Shown: positions 39,101 to 47,243 of the stretch, piece after piece | Numbering within the stretch: position 1 is the first letter of the stretch | Layout of the letters: each line of letters starts with the position of its first letter | Origin: an uncultured Fibrobacter sp. | GTDB taxonomy: Bacteria > Fibrobacterota > Fibrobacteria > Fibrobacterales > Fibrobacteraceae | Direction of reading: 5' to 3' | NCBI GenBank assembly: GCA_934699585.1 | Contig: CAKUWY010000001.1 | Location: 279,376 to 343,375 of the forward strand | Length of the DNA stretch: 64,000 bases | Translations under genes and position numbers: made by a program | Notes under the pieces: generated by a model | Told to the model about the DNA's origin: nothing | Databases searched by the model: none | Seen by the model: only the letters and a program-made list of their open reading frames with translations

Positions 39101-40618
39101 TTCCCAACGAGGAGCATTCCAATTCCATACGCTTGGCATGTCACCATTGGAAAAATAATGGCCCTTAGCGCAACACTTTTGCTCACTGTCACTGCAAGTA
39201 TTACCCTTTTTAACTTGTTCATTCCGATTGTTTTGATCCTTTTCTTCCCAGCAATGTTCTGTTAACCCACCACAATCCACACTACCAGGCCCATCCCAAC
39301 CTGGGCCTTTGCAGTACCTATCAAAATCATCGCCATCCATAGTGAACGGAACCGGCCCCTGGGCATAACGTTTCGTTCTACAGGCAGAGCATGCCTTAGG
39401 ACTAATTGATGTGACAACCGTAGCATCAGTGGTGTTATCGACAGGGTGGAATCCCGTATGCCCAGCCATCGTCTCTGTATCCGAATCAAAGGCCCACCGG
39501 CCATCACTCGCTCGTTTGAATGGCATATCGTAACACTGTACCTCGTTCAGGCCTTCCTCGTAATTAAACAACCTGTTGAAATTTTCTACGGAACCAAAGC
39601 ACTTTATGCCATTTCCTCCTGCAGTAGTGTTTAGCTGGGGTTTGCCATTTGCCCCCAAGTCCGTCTGGACAATACCAGTATGCACACCAAGACACTGGCC
39701 AGCATATCCATCATCTTGTTTATTGGTAGAAAAGATGTGCCCATATTTGGATGTCCACAGGGATTCATCGGTGTCATAAATGACGGCAGCCAGTTCAAAA
39801 GTACACACGCCATCTACACCAGGATCGTCAATAAATAAGCCACCAGTAGCATCTCCACCATCAGGCCACTGGGATTCATCAGGAATGTAATACAGAGTCT
39901 TTTTCCCGTAATTTTCCAAAATTTCCTTAAAAGGCAACGGCGTAGGGTTCTCACCGGCGCCAGCAAATCCCTCTTCTCCAATTTTTTCATCAGGTGCGTT
40001 GTTATGGTAGAAAACAACCTCTTTCGGGGGATCATTGTAGGCCATCCTATACCAACCGCACATATCTGGGGCAACCTTCATCTTTTCGCCCGCACCACCG
40101 TCGGCACTAATCATCATAAAATCGGACTGCCACTCCTTGTCGTCGGGCACAAGGACATAGATATAGCTCGCATTAGGAGGATTCTCTCCAGTGTAGGTTT
40201 TACCTGGATTATAGGGGTCTTCTTCCACATAGAGGTCTTTATTTGGACCCGGACAATCTATATGTCCACTTTCGCCAATCTGTCCAGAACCATTCCAAGT
40301 TGTCGATGTCACAATAGAGCCACTAGCCCAAACATCATCGTAATCCATCAAGCCAATGTAGTTTTTGTCGCCCCAGCCACTGTTTGCAGCAGTGCTTAGA
40401 TCCATCACATAGTATTCACCCTCCTTTTCAGTGACTTGAGTGGATTTTTGTTGCAAGGCGACATAAACCTTACTCCATGTCGAAGGAGCCTTAAAATGGA
40501 GCTTACCACTGCAAGCCGCATCTGCTGTACCGCTGAAAGCGCCGACCGCGACCAGCAGTGCCGGTAGGACCTTTCCAAAAACACTCTTCATACCAGATAT
40601 GGAAAACCTTTTTGACAT
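36107..40618 (-). CDS. Fibro-slime domain surface protein
   Basis: This 1503-residue secreted protein has an N-terminal signal segment (about residues 1-34, ending near TADAACSG). The fibro-slime domain (TIGR02148, related to PA14) lies near residues 500-620: QEFTFRGDDDIWVFINKKIVVD, then THLVAPGHVQL, then YSLDIFFCDRRTTMSNVIIKTN. In F. succinogenes such proteins are linked to cellulose adhesion. Many Cys residues in the N-terminal third suggest disulfides. The rest is Ig-like beta sequence, ending in a basic tail (WGAKRGKGIIKK) that may be a sorting or anchoring signal. The ATG at 40618 has AGAAAGGTG upstream. Confidence 0.92.
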   Translation of the reverse strand: MSKRFSISGMKSVFGKVLPALLVAVGAFSGTADAACSGKLHFKAPSTWSKVYVALQQKSTQVTEKEGEYYVMDLSTAANSGWGDKNYIGLMDYDDVWASGSIVTSTTWNGSGQIGESGHIDCPGPNKDLYVEEDPYNPGKTYTGENPPNASYIYVLVPDDKEWQSDFMMISADGGAGEKMKVAPDMCGWYRMAYNDPPKEVVFYHNNAPDEKIGEEGFAGAGENPTPLPFKEILENYGKKTLYYIPDESQWPDGGDATGGLFIDDPGVDGVCTFELAAVIYDTDESLWTSKYGHIFSTNKQDDGYAGQCLGVHTGIVQTDLGANGKPQLNTTAGGNGIKCFGSVENFNRLFNYEEGLNEVQCYDMPFKRASDGRWAFDSDTETMAGHTGFHPVDNTTDATVVTSISPKACSACRTKRYAQGPVPFTMDGDDFDRYCKGPGWDGPGSVDCGGLTEHCWEEKDQNNRNEQVKKGNTCSDSEQKCCAKGHYFSNGDMPSVWNWNAPRWEGQHNQQFCFESHAKFTYQEDQEFTFRGDDDIWVFINKKIVVDNGGTHLVAPGHVQLKQLNDTYGAGFLVPGVEYSLDIFFCDRRTTMSNVIIKTNMFIRQTSGVSVTSNGANTDGSVKYEVCYDKSGDGSCASAAGVGGGSNDKGTVHACGKDIEKHGKLQYRIVTRNGEEKAKLVPGQSGMQKGGIDISDPYNPKVYPNKINGLSPGSYRLMIEFCDKNGKCEEGKGGYISFRIAGTLDVMTRTSTYTVNQGDTASTYYKSGTKWTFVDKGLAGTRVPVYVSAFAEGEVDLLGAVGQSYTLVLAQGMNAYASQTDTAMLNLAQPRTIGATGIDTIWVEQTIGGMTSKQEKKDVSLKTKATITFYVPELHFATPVDIDSLGKVLSWKHPIAGDPDTADGDEYFHWIGSDVDLYVLVINPITNDICRDCNIALAQYDGSSGVLVTGVSPLIDGFSIISVRSSKEYTEDSTAYITLVAANDVNLLTAASYINMRFREPPVPYPQLVDIFDAHGKPQGDLSIVEPYYSPSKEYLDGRADSIAIYYHRAFQPNEKGDYKDSLPDHICLNWDEEHVTTRNYFKDSLSTASKDSAVQCSYTFSKDEILAAHKARKADNVLSFVVKDTAFSEHIKTAGSGKLLSFATFVYGSKKRLNKVHFDRNTTERIAPVIVAARVDNVSDQLSRLTVTLSEPVRMLIDTYKNAPFSFYVNSAKDLSKEKRYVNTTANAAPNGLGSDKLVMVFDKSQGDKNPAPRLGDYIRFRADALIWGDTTDITSTDIARVAADSGKNWNSPTNYDVSPRTPSPWFTVVGDYSVEVSAVKFATMNKEIDPNTTPISEAFVVPTSYGKEEIEKMYPNTLGFIVMSDISSFVNRDPRIEEYFNDPKNEAEWEEVYFQYEVKYFTNLGGYVAGDKQKIYCLDKVNKAKFNKEYFGGKDCRTNQGNFYIAWNMLSDKKRLVGTGAYIAKLTSFVKLGSKGKAKGSKAEETDMWGAKRGKGIIKK

Positions 40619-40933
40619 AGATTTTTCACCTTTCTTATATACTACAAACGGTAACAGGCCATAAGCCTGTCACACAATACCCCCAAAATCTATCCTTTTA
40701 TCGTCAAAAAAGCAAACGGAAATTTGAAAAAAAACGGCAAAATTCAAAAAATCGTGAGCCAAGGCTTTCATTTCGGCGGGACGGCCCGCATTATGTAAAT
40801 TTTTGTTTTCGCTTTTGCCGTGTTCGGACCGACGAACACCCGACAGAGGAATGCAAGCGGATTCCCACCTCCGTGGGGATGACGAGGTTATTCATGGGAA
40901 TGACAAGACGAGGGTTTACTATATTATGTCATT
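40619..40933. other. Intergenic region between divergent fibro-slime and lipoprotein genes
   Basis: No gene is seen here. It holds the hairpin ACAGGCCATAAGCCTGT at 40653-40671, which would lie in the leader of the fibro-slime mRNA, an AT-rich stretch to about 40800, and two palindromic repeat copies (next entry). TATATTAT six bases before the ATG at 40934 may be a promoter box. Confidence 0.5.
40820..40882. repeat. Dispersed palindromic repeat copies upstream of the 40934 lipoprotein
   Basis: GTGTTCGGACCGACGAACAC is a 20-base palindrome. ATTCCCACCTCCGTGGGGAT followed by GACGA is a second copy in inverted orientation, preceded by AAGCGG as in other copies. Confidence 0.55.
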
Positions 40934-41290
40934 ATGAAGAAAAAAATCCTACTCCCCATTTTGGCCACAATGGCCCTCTCCCTCACGGCCTGCGGCGGGC
41001 ATTTTGCCAAGACCCAGACCACTGAACAGCAAAATGCTCCCCTGGACTGCACAGGCCTCCACATGAAGCACGCCCAGTGGCACTTCACCGATGCCAACGG
41101 CCTTGCCCTAGATGTAACCGGTGCCTGCCACAAGGGCATGAAGCACGGGAACTTCGAGTTCCTCGTCGACGGCAAGAAAGTCGCCGTCACCAAATTCATC
41201 AAGGACAAGGAAGAAAAGACCTCCTGCTCCGCCACCGCAGAAAAGACCAGGGATCCCCTGGAAAAGTGCCTCGCCAAGGTGGGCAAGTAA
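40934..41290 (+). CDS. Small hypothetical lipoprotein
   Basis: The 118-residue protein has a lipoprotein signal (MKKKILLPILATMALSLTAC, Cys20). The mature part has four Cys (CTGLH, ACHKG, SCSA, KCLA) that could form two disulfides, and a segment MKHGNFEFLVDGKKV like the MORN-type GxxHGxxxxY units. No family name can be given. It is followed by a strong terminator, so it is probably a single-gene unit. Confidence 0.7.
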   Translation: MKKKILLPILATMALSLTACGGHFAKTQTTEQQNAPLDCTGLHMKHAQWHFTDANGLALDVTGACHKGMKHGNFEFLVDGKKVAVTKFIKDKEEKTSCSATAEKTRDPLEKCLAKVGK

Positions 41291-41310
41291 TTATCAAATT
41301 ACCCTCAAGG

Positions 41311-41334
41311 AGCCGCGGCAACGCGGCTTTTTTT
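41311..41334 (+). terminator. Rho-independent terminator after the small lipoprotein
   Basis: AGCCGCG pairs with CGCGGCT around GCAA, followed by seven T. Confidence 0.85.
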
Positions 41335-41365
41335 ATATTGTAAATGAAACAGACGTGGAGAAACA

Positions 41366-42430
41366 ATGGGATACGATTACACAAGTCACAGCAAAAAATT
41401 CGCCATTCGCGTTTTGCTCGCAACGTTCCTTTGCGCCGGAGTTGCTGTACTTTTGGCATGCAGCGACGACAGTTCCTCCAGTGCAGGCGATGAGCCTGCC
41501 GTATCCACGAAGACAAGCGCCCTAGAAGTGGACGAAGAACACAACATAATTACCTGGACAACCGAAAATTCCAAAGACATGTGCCTCCTTGAAAACGGCT
41601 CATTCACATGGAAAACAGTGAACCTGGGATTCTCTAAGGAATCCGCCCGATACGAATTCCGGGGCGACACCCTGGTACTTTACCCCCTGGTTTACAACAA
41701 TGGGGAACAAGAACGATTCGGTCACATGTACCTGGGCGGTACAGCGGGCAAGATATACGGCACTTGGAAGGCCCTTTTCTGCGACTTCGACCCGGTAGAA
41801 AAAAACACCTTCTGCGCAACTGGCGACGTCTTTACCACAAAGACCATTACCCTTTCCAAGGGAGAAATGATCACCGAAACCCTATATGACTTTGAAAGGT
41901 ACAGCGCCCAGAAAAGCGGGAACCTGGTACTTTCTGAATTGACGGCAGACATTCTCCGGGCTTTGAAAGGAACATTTGAGCTCTACATTCCAGGAGCATT
42001 CGTCGATGACTCCGCAAGAGTCCTGAGCCTTATTCAGGAATACAAGATTACCACAGTTTCGCAAACCAAGACATCCATCAACTTCAAGATGGATGACAAG
42101 GAATACGCCCTCAAGTACAACGAGGCCGAAGAGACCTTGGCCAAGGATGGCAGCGAAAAGGTGAACCGCACCGTAAAGCTGGAACTATCTTCGGGAAAAA
42201 CCACCTGCAACCTGGACTTTGAACGGACCTTTATGGAAAAATCCCTGTGCAAAAGCGAAAACAAGGACTACCTTGACATAAACAAGGAAATTATTGACGG
42301 ACAGGGAAACACCCTGGAATACGCCGTTGCCTACCTGGCCAACAACCAGGAGGAATTCGAGAAGTGCGTCAAGTCCGTTAGCCCGGCTTCAAGCAGCAAT
42401 GGACAAGGCTACGACGGCGAACTCAACTAA
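41366..42430 (+). CDS. Hypothetical lipoprotein
   Basis: A 354-residue lipoprotein. An extended basic N-terminus (MGYDYTSHSKKFAIR) precedes the hydrophobic stretch and the lipobox LLAC. Directly after the Cys is a Ser-rich linker (SDDSSSSAGD) of the kind common on Fibrobacter lipoproteins. The mature part is acidic with scattered Cys and ends in another Ser-rich stretch. I see no enzymatic motif. It stands alone, downstream of a terminator and upstream of a repeat. Confidence 0.72.
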   Translation: MGYDYTSHSKKFAIRVLLATFLCAGVAVLLACSDDSSSSAGDEPAVSTKTSALEVDEEHNIITWTTENSKDMCLLENGSFTWKTVNLGFSKESARYEFRGDTLVLYPLVYNNGEQERFGHMYLGGTAGKIYGTWKALFCDFDPVEKNTFCATGDVFTTKTITLSKGEMITETLYDFERYSAQKSGNLVLSELTADILRALKGTFELYIPGAFVDDSARVLSLIQEYKITTVSQTKTSINFKMDDKEYALKYNEAEETLAKDGSEKVNRTVKLELSSGKTTCNLDFERTFMEKSLCKSENKDYLDINKEIIDGQGNTLEYAVAYLANNQEEFEKCVKSVSPASSSNGQGYDGELN

Positions 42431-42461
42431 ACAGCTAGAGAATCATTTAAATCTTTAGCGG

Positions 42462-42484
42462 ATGTTCGCCTCCGCGAACATGAC
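42462..42484. repeat. Dispersed palindromic repeat copy
   Basis: ATGTTCGCCTCCGCGAACAT followed by GAC, preceded by AGCGG. It is the inverse of the copy at 35577-35602. Confidence 0.6.
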
Positions 42485-42499
42485 AAAGACAGGCATTTC

Positions 42500-42532
42500 T
42501 TTCACATTTCACACTACACACTTCACACTGCA
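42500..42532. repeat. Low-complexity intergenic word repeat (CACATTTCACAC type)
   Basis: CACATTTCACACTACACACT followed by TCACACTGCAACACC. Same wording as 356-388 and 3926-4005. Confidence 0.5.
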
Positions 42533-42546
42533 ACACCCCATATCCC

Positions 42547-43353
42547 TTACCGTCTAATGGTCGGGACGGCGGCAAGGAGCGTCTTGGTGTATTCGTGCTG
42601 GGGGGCAGTCAGAACGGTTTTCGCCTCGCCCCGCTCTACAATTTTTCCGAAGTACATGACCAGAACCAAATCGCTCAGGGCACGCACCACCTGCATGTCG
42701 TGACTGATAAATACAATGGACAAGTCCAGCTCCTTGCGCAGGTCGTCCAGCAGGTGCAGAATCTGGGCCTGAACCGAAACGTCCAGGGCGCTGGTCACCT
42801 CGTCGCAAAGCAAAATCTTCGGCCGGACCATCAGGCTCCGGGCAATGCAGAGGCGCTGCCGCTGCCCCCCCGAGAATTCGTGGGGGAACTTTTGGAGAGA
42901 CGGTACAGGTAAGGAGACCCGCTCCAAAAGTTCCTTTGCCCGTGCCTCCGCCTCAACCTGCTTTACACCACGGGCAAGCAGCGGCACCGTCAGAATTTCA
43001 GAAACCGTCTGTCTCGGGTTCAAGCTGCTGTAGGGATCCTGGAATATCATCTGCACCAGGTCCGAAACCCGCCTGCCCGAAGCTTCCAGCCGCCCTTTCG
43101 CCACATTTTCTCCAAACACCCTGATACGCCCCTCCGCCACAGGGACAAGCCCTACCAGGGACTTTACCAAGGTGGTCTTGCCGCAGCCGGACTCTCCCAC
43201 CACCGAAAGAATCTTCCCTTGGGGCAAGTCAAAAGAAACCCCGTCCACTGCCGTAAAATAATCCTGGACCTTTCCCAGGACTCCACCACGACGGGGAAAC
43301 CGGACCGACAGGTCCCGGACTTCCAGCACAGGAATTTCCGTATTTTCGGACAA
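42547..43353 (-). CDS. ABC transporter ATP-binding protein (oligopeptide/dipeptide type)
   Basis: The 268-residue ATPase resembles DppF/OppF components of peptide importers. Walker A is GESGCGKTT (53-61), the signature is FSGGQRQRLCIARSL (about 163-177), Walker B is ILLCDEVTSALD and the H-loop is FISHD. The IFQDPYSSLNPRQTV segment is typical of this subgroup. No permease or binding protein is in the window. It follows xseB by 6 bases and is presumably co-transcribed, an unusual pairing. Confidence 0.92.
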   Translation of the reverse strand: MSENTEIPVLEVRDLSVRFPRRGGVLGKVQDYFTAVDGVSFDLPQGKILSVVGESGCGKTTLVKSLVGLVPVAEGRIRVFGENVAKGRLEASGRRVSDLVQMIFQDPYSSLNPRQTVSEILTVPLLARGVKQVEAEARAKELLERVSLPVPSLQKFPHEFSGGQRQRLCIARSLMVRPKILLCDEVTSALDVSVQAQILHLLDDLRKELDLSIVFISHDMQVVRALSDLVLVMYFGKIVERGEAKTVLTAPQHEYTKTLLAAVPTIRR

Positions 43354-43359
43354 ACGAAG

Positions 43360-43581
43360 CTACCCCTGTTCCTTGCCCGATTCATCTTCTAGGCTGTTCA
43401 GGGCTTCTTGGACATTCTGTTCCGTCTTCAAAAGAATCTGCCGGCACTTTTTCAGCAACTCCGTGGCCTCCTTGACCTGGTCCGAAAGCTCGTCAATTCC
43501 CATTTCCGAGTTGTCGATACGCGTCAGGATGCTTTCCAGACGGTCCATGGAGTTCTTGTATTCCAAATTTTCGGTACTCAT
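43360..43581 (-). CDS. xseB: Exodeoxyribonuclease VII small subunit
   Basis: XseB is the small helical subunit of exonuclease VII, which degrades single-stranded DNA. The 73-residue protein shows the family's two-helix pattern: YKNSMDRLESILTRID, then ELSDQVKEATELLKKCRQIL and a trailing acidic end. xseA is not adjacent. The ATG at 43581 is preceded by TATATTCT five bases upstream, without a Shine-Dalgarno. The start lies 29 bases from the divergent lipoprotein gene. Confidence 0.9.
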   Translation of the reverse strand: MSTENLEYKNSMDRLESILTRIDNSEMGIDELSDQVKEATELLKKCRQILLKTEQNVQEALNSLEDESGKEQG

Positions 43582-43596
43582 ATCCGAGAATATAGT

Positions 43597-43604
43597 TACA
43601 TTTA
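43597..43604 (+). promoter_or_regulatory. -7-type promoter box for the surface-lipoprotein operon
   Basis: TACATTTA lies 6 bases before the ATG at 43611, matching TAnnTTTG except the last base, with no Shine-Dalgarno. Confidence 0.4.
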
Positions 43605-43610
43605 ACGAAC

Positions 43611-44309
43611 ATGGATTTCAACATGTGGCATAGGCATCCCGTTTTTTCACAGGTCCGTCTCCTTTCTGTGGCGACGGCGTTCCTGCTTGCGGCCTGCCTA
43701 GACATTCCGGATACCCCCAAGCCCCAAAACACTGCATCTTATGTGACGGTCTATGCCGTCCAAAAAGGCAATGCTGATTCCACCAGCCTAAAAATCCACC
43801 CCGAAAAATCCGCCACCCTCAAGGCCGTGGTGCACCCCAAGGGCTTGGAGTCCGAGCTAAACTTCAGCTGGTACAGGGATTCCCTGCTGGGGAGTGGCGT
43901 CACTTTCAAGATTCCCGCCTATCCAGAAGAAGACGAAATCCCCAACAGGCTTGTGGTAAAGGACGGCGAAGGAAATTCCGTCTCGTCGGATTTTGAAATT
44001 ACCGTCAATAGCCCGCCCACTTTTATCGAGGACTTTTTCCCGGCCCAAGGTGATACCCTGTACGGCACTATCCGCACTGCGTTTACCTTCAGCTGGAAAG
44101 CCTACGACAACGAAGACGCTTCGCTAGACTACATCTTGAAAATTGACACGGCCCACTACCATGTAGGCGCCCTGGAAAAAATCCAGCAGTCTGGTCTCCA
44201 TGCAGGAATTCACCTTTTCCAAGTCATCGTGAAAGATTCCGAAGGGGATACCGACACCCTGCCTTTGGTCAAGTTTTACGTGGTTGACACTCTGGAGGCG
44301 AAAAGATGA
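43611..44309 (+). CDS. Ig-like lipoprotein, first gene of the surface cluster
   Basis: A 232-residue lipoprotein: after a 15-residue N-terminal lead comes the hydrophobic stretch VRLLSVATAFLLAAC with lipobox LAAC. The mature part has Ig/PKD-like sequence (LKAVVHPKGLESELNFSWYRD, then VVKDGEGNSVSSDFEITVNSPP). A fibronectin-like end (FTFSWKAYDNEDASLDYILKID) follows. The stop overlaps the next ATG in ATGA, so translation is coupled. It heads a run of six genes encoding surface or membrane proteins. The ATG at 43623 is an alternative start, but the promoter box favours 43611. Confidence 0.78.
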   Translation: MDFNMWHRHPVFSQVRLLSVATAFLLAACLDIPDTPKPQNTASYVTVYAVQKGNADSTSLKIHPEKSATLKAVVHPKGLESELNFSWYRDSLLGSGVTFKIPAYPEEDEIPNRLVVKDGEGNSVSSDFEITVNSPPTFIEDFFPAQGDTLYGTIRTAFTFSWKAYDNEDASLDYILKIDTAHYHVGALEKIQQSGLHAGIHLFQVIVKDSEGDTDTLPLVKFYVVDTLEAKR

Positions 44310-45811
44310 AGCATATCGCCGCCATATTTGCCACCTTCGCAGCCTTTGTATTTTTAGTCGCCTGTTCTGATAGCGACCAGTACCTTTACGATGAAGAAGA
44401 TTCCGTCGCCCTCCAGATTCACGCCGAAATGACCCTCACCTACGGAACGGACTCCGCAGAGGCTTGGGCGGACCAATATCAATGTATCGATAATTGTACC
44501 CCGCAGGTTATACCCTCACGCGTGAGGGCCGATACCGTTACCTCCAAGGATTCCGTCATCTTTATCGGAGAAATCATGCCAAGCAGGCAGGCCCATTACC
44601 GCGAGTATTTCTGGACCCTAGACGGCAAGGAATTTTCCAGCGACATGAACTTCCGCAAACCCGTCACAAAGGCAGGATACCACGAAGTGTGTTTTGTGGT
44701 GTTGGACTACTACGGCGACACCCTGAGGGACACCCTCCGGCTCTGGGTTTCAAACCCGCCTATCATAGAGACCCAGGGGTTCATTCCCGCCATAGGGAGC
44801 CAGGGACTTTCACCAAAGGAGGGCATCACCTTCGCCTGGCACGGCTACGACCCCGATTCCATCTCGAAGGTGTATTACAAGTTCGAAATCCGGGAACCTC
44901 GGGGTATCCGCTATACCGACGATCTTCACCGAAAGCTTTACACGACCAGCAATGACATCTTGGATACTCTTCTGGAAGAGCCTTTCTTTACCTACTGGGA
45001 TAACCCGGGCTCCTACCATCGGCTAGAAAACTTGAAGTTCTACACCTGGAGTGTCCGCGCCATCAACGAGTTCGGACAGGAATCGGACAGCCTTATCCAG
45101 GGAGAATTCTTTACCAAAGGACACCGGAACGAAGGCGGAGTCCAAACCTTCATTCGTTTCTCGAACGAATCCCTTTACGACAGATACTATTTCAGTTACC
45201 TCGGAAAAATCCATCTAGACATCCTGGACTCCTTGTCTAATCCAGTGGTTGAACACGAGGTAGGTCTAGACACGAATCAAGCCGTCATCTCACCGTTGGA
45301 ACCTGGAAAATACAGAATTATCGCGAGCCTACCGAAACTCACGGACTTTGTCCCGGACACTGCCGATGTCACCGTCCTGCCTGGAGAAATTGTCATCGCG
45401 GACACCCTATTTCTCAAGGACACCGTCCCTCCGTCCAACAAGTACCTCTCCCCCGAAGGTCTCCTACAAGACCAAGACTCCCTGGATTTCAAGGACACCC
45501 TACGGTTCTATTTTGAGGACCACGGCGGAGACCTCCGCCAGGAGGTTCTCTGGAACGGACAGGAACTACGCGGCTACGACCGCCGCAACACCCTTTATAG
45601 CGACGACCACACCTCGGACACCATTCTGATAACCCTCCCCAGGTCTTACAAGAGTTGGACCTACCAGTTGCTCACCCTCAAGGCTTTTGACTATAGTGGT
45701 AACACCAATTTCAAGACCTACGTCATAAGGCCATCCATGGAAAAGCCCGAACCGGAAACCAGTTCCTCCAACGCAGAAATTTCCAGCAGCGCAGGAGGCA
45801 AAAATGAATAG
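44306..45811 (+). CDS. Ig-like lipoprotein, second gene of the surface cluster
   Basis: A 501-residue lipoprotein (MKHIAAIFATFAAFVFLVAC, Cys20). It begins with a PKD-like domain (FWTLDGKEFSS, then VVLDYYGDTLRDTLRLWVSNPP), then a fibronectin-like segment (ITFAWHGYDPDSISKVYYKFEI). A carboxypeptidase-regulatory-like part (PLEPGKYRIIASLPKLTDFVP) leads to ADTLFLKDTVPP. The C-terminus is a Ser-rich linker (SSSNAEISSSAGGKNE). It is a paralogue of the next gene: both share the order PKD, central domain, then LTDF/LTDY and DTVPP/DKIPP motifs. Its stop overlaps the next start. Confidence 0.78.
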   Translation: MKHIAAIFATFAAFVFLVACSDSDQYLYDEEDSVALQIHAEMTLTYGTDSAEAWADQYQCIDNCTPQVIPSRVRADTVTSKDSVIFIGEIMPSRQAHYREYFWTLDGKEFSSDMNFRKPVTKAGYHEVCFVVLDYYGDTLRDTLRLWVSNPPIIETQGFIPAIGSQGLSPKEGITFAWHGYDPDSISKVYYKFEIREPRGIRYTDDLHRKLYTTSNDILDTLLEEPFFTYWDNPGSYHRLENLKFYTWSVRAINEFGQESDSLIQGEFFTKGHRNEGGVQTFIRFSNESLYDRYYFSYLGKIHLDILDSLSNPVVEHEVGLDTNQAVISPLEPGKYRIIASLPKLTDFVPDTADVTVLPGEIVIADTLFLKDTVPPSNKYLSPEGLLQDQDSLDFKDTLRFYFEDHGGDLRQEVLWNGQELRGYDRRNTLYSDDHTSDTILITLPRSYKSWTYQLLTLKAFDYSGNTNFKTYVIRPSMEKPEPETSSSNAEISSSAGGKNE

Positions 45812-47243
45812 GCTGTTCTTTGGCGCTGCTCTCGCCTACCTTTTCTTGTTTGTTGCAGGTTGTCGCGAAGACGCCCTGATTGGACCTGGCGACATTCAGG
45901 CCCTGCAAGCCTACATGACAATCGGTTCGTACAGTGAAAACGGGAAAATTTACATCTCGCCATCATCTGACAGTATATACTTACAGCAAGGATACCGCTA
46001 TACATTTGAAGCCAAATACCTTGTGGGAGGTCACGAAATCCGGCCGGACAGCGCCCAAGAGGTATATCGTTCCCATTTCTGGGATCTAGGGGACGATTCC
46101 GTCAACGCCACAATCCTAGAGCATCTCTTTGATTCCGCCGGATACTACCTCTTTGTTCTCAACACCGTAGATTACGGTGACGACACTTTAAAGGATACGG
46201 CCCATATTTTTGTCAGCACCCCATTGTCCATTCATCTGAGCGCACCCGCCGAAGGTTCAAGCATTGAACCCCTTTCCGATGATTATGTTGAAATGAACTG
46301 GGACATTTCTGGCATCGACCCCTGGGAAAAGACAAGTTGCTCCATTTACGCAGCCGTCGCCGACGACATCGAGCTGAATAGAGCCAGCAGCTATTTTAGC
46401 CGACCTACATCTAGCTGGCTTGGCGTCTTAGACACGTTGGATCCTCTCTACACAGGGGACTGCCAGAACGGCGCTTTGCTCAAAGGCCCCTTGATTTCAG
46501 AGGAATGGCTCAAAAGAAACGGTTTTAACCTCAGGGACACCTCCCTTACCGTCTATTGGGGAGTTAAAGCCACCGCCTACACCGAAAACGGTTTTGAAGA
46601 ATACTCCTCAGATGTTTCGATGTTCAACACCCTTTTCCTTGGAGGCGACTCCTCTGTCATCCAGATTAAGCCCACCTACGAAAGCCTCGTGACGGGCACA
46701 AGCGTTTCTACCCGAATTGTACTTGTCAGTGCATTAGGAGACACTTTAAAGGATTTTCTTTACGACACCCCAAAGCTGGCGACGAGCGTCAAGGTAGCCC
46801 CCCAAACAAGGCTTCGCCTTTATGCCCACGAAACAAAACTGACCGATTACGAGCCCAAAGCCATTACCATTGATGTTCCCGAGCGCTCCATGGTCCGGCT
46901 TGCCGACAGCATCGTCTTTACAGACAAGATTCCACCCAAGGCCGCTCCCGTAAAAAACGATTTTGCGTTAAGCGACAGCATCAAGTTCTATTTCATGGAC
47001 ATGGGTTCTGGAATCAACCCCACCCAAAAGAAGTTTATCCTCGCCGATTACGACACCATAGACGTGGTCTACGAATCGTCCACACTCTCTTTTGCGAACC
47101 CCTGCCGCAGGGAATGCAAGATAAAGATTCCTATTCCCGACAACGCCAGAAACCGCAATACCGAACTATTCTGGACTATGACTCCGTTCAAGGATTCTCT
47201 CCACATCGCAGGCCCCTTTGTCCAAACGGAGGAACAACAATGA
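45804..47243 (+). CDS. Ig-like lipoprotein, third gene of the surface cluster
   Basis: A 479-residue lipoprotein with signal MNRLFFGAALAYLFLFVAGC (Cys20). The PKD-like part (SHFWDLGDDSVNATILEHLF, then VDYGDDTLKDTAHIFVS), the central domain and the RLRLYAHETKLTDYEP region correspond one for one to the upstream protein, so the two arose by duplication and diverged strongly. Its start overlaps the upstream gene by eight bases and its stop overlaps the next gene in ATGA. Together the lipoproteins probably form a surface complex; the ligand is unknown. Confidence 0.78.
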   Translation: MNRLFFGAALAYLFLFVAGCREDALIGPGDIQALQAYMTIGSYSENGKIYISPSSDSIYLQQGYRYTFEAKYLVGGHEIRPDSAQEVYRSHFWDLGDDSVNATILEHLFDSAGYYLFVLNTVDYGDDTLKDTAHIFVSTPLSIHLSAPAEGSSIEPLSDDYVEMNWDISGIDPWEKTSCSIYAAVADDIELNRASSYFSRPTSSWLGVLDTLDPLYTGDCQNGALLKGPLISEEWLKRNGFNLRDTSLTVYWGVKATAYTENGFEEYSSDVSMFNTLFLGGDSSVIQIKPTYESLVTGTSVSTRIVLVSALGDTLKDFLYDTPKLATSVKVAPQTRLRLYAHETKLTDYEPKAITIDVPERSMVRLADSIVFTDKIPPKAAPVKNDFALSDSIKFYFMDMGSGINPTQKKFILADYDTIDVVYESSTLSFANPCRRECKIKIPIPDNARNRNTELFWTMTPFKDSLHIAGPFVQTEEQQ

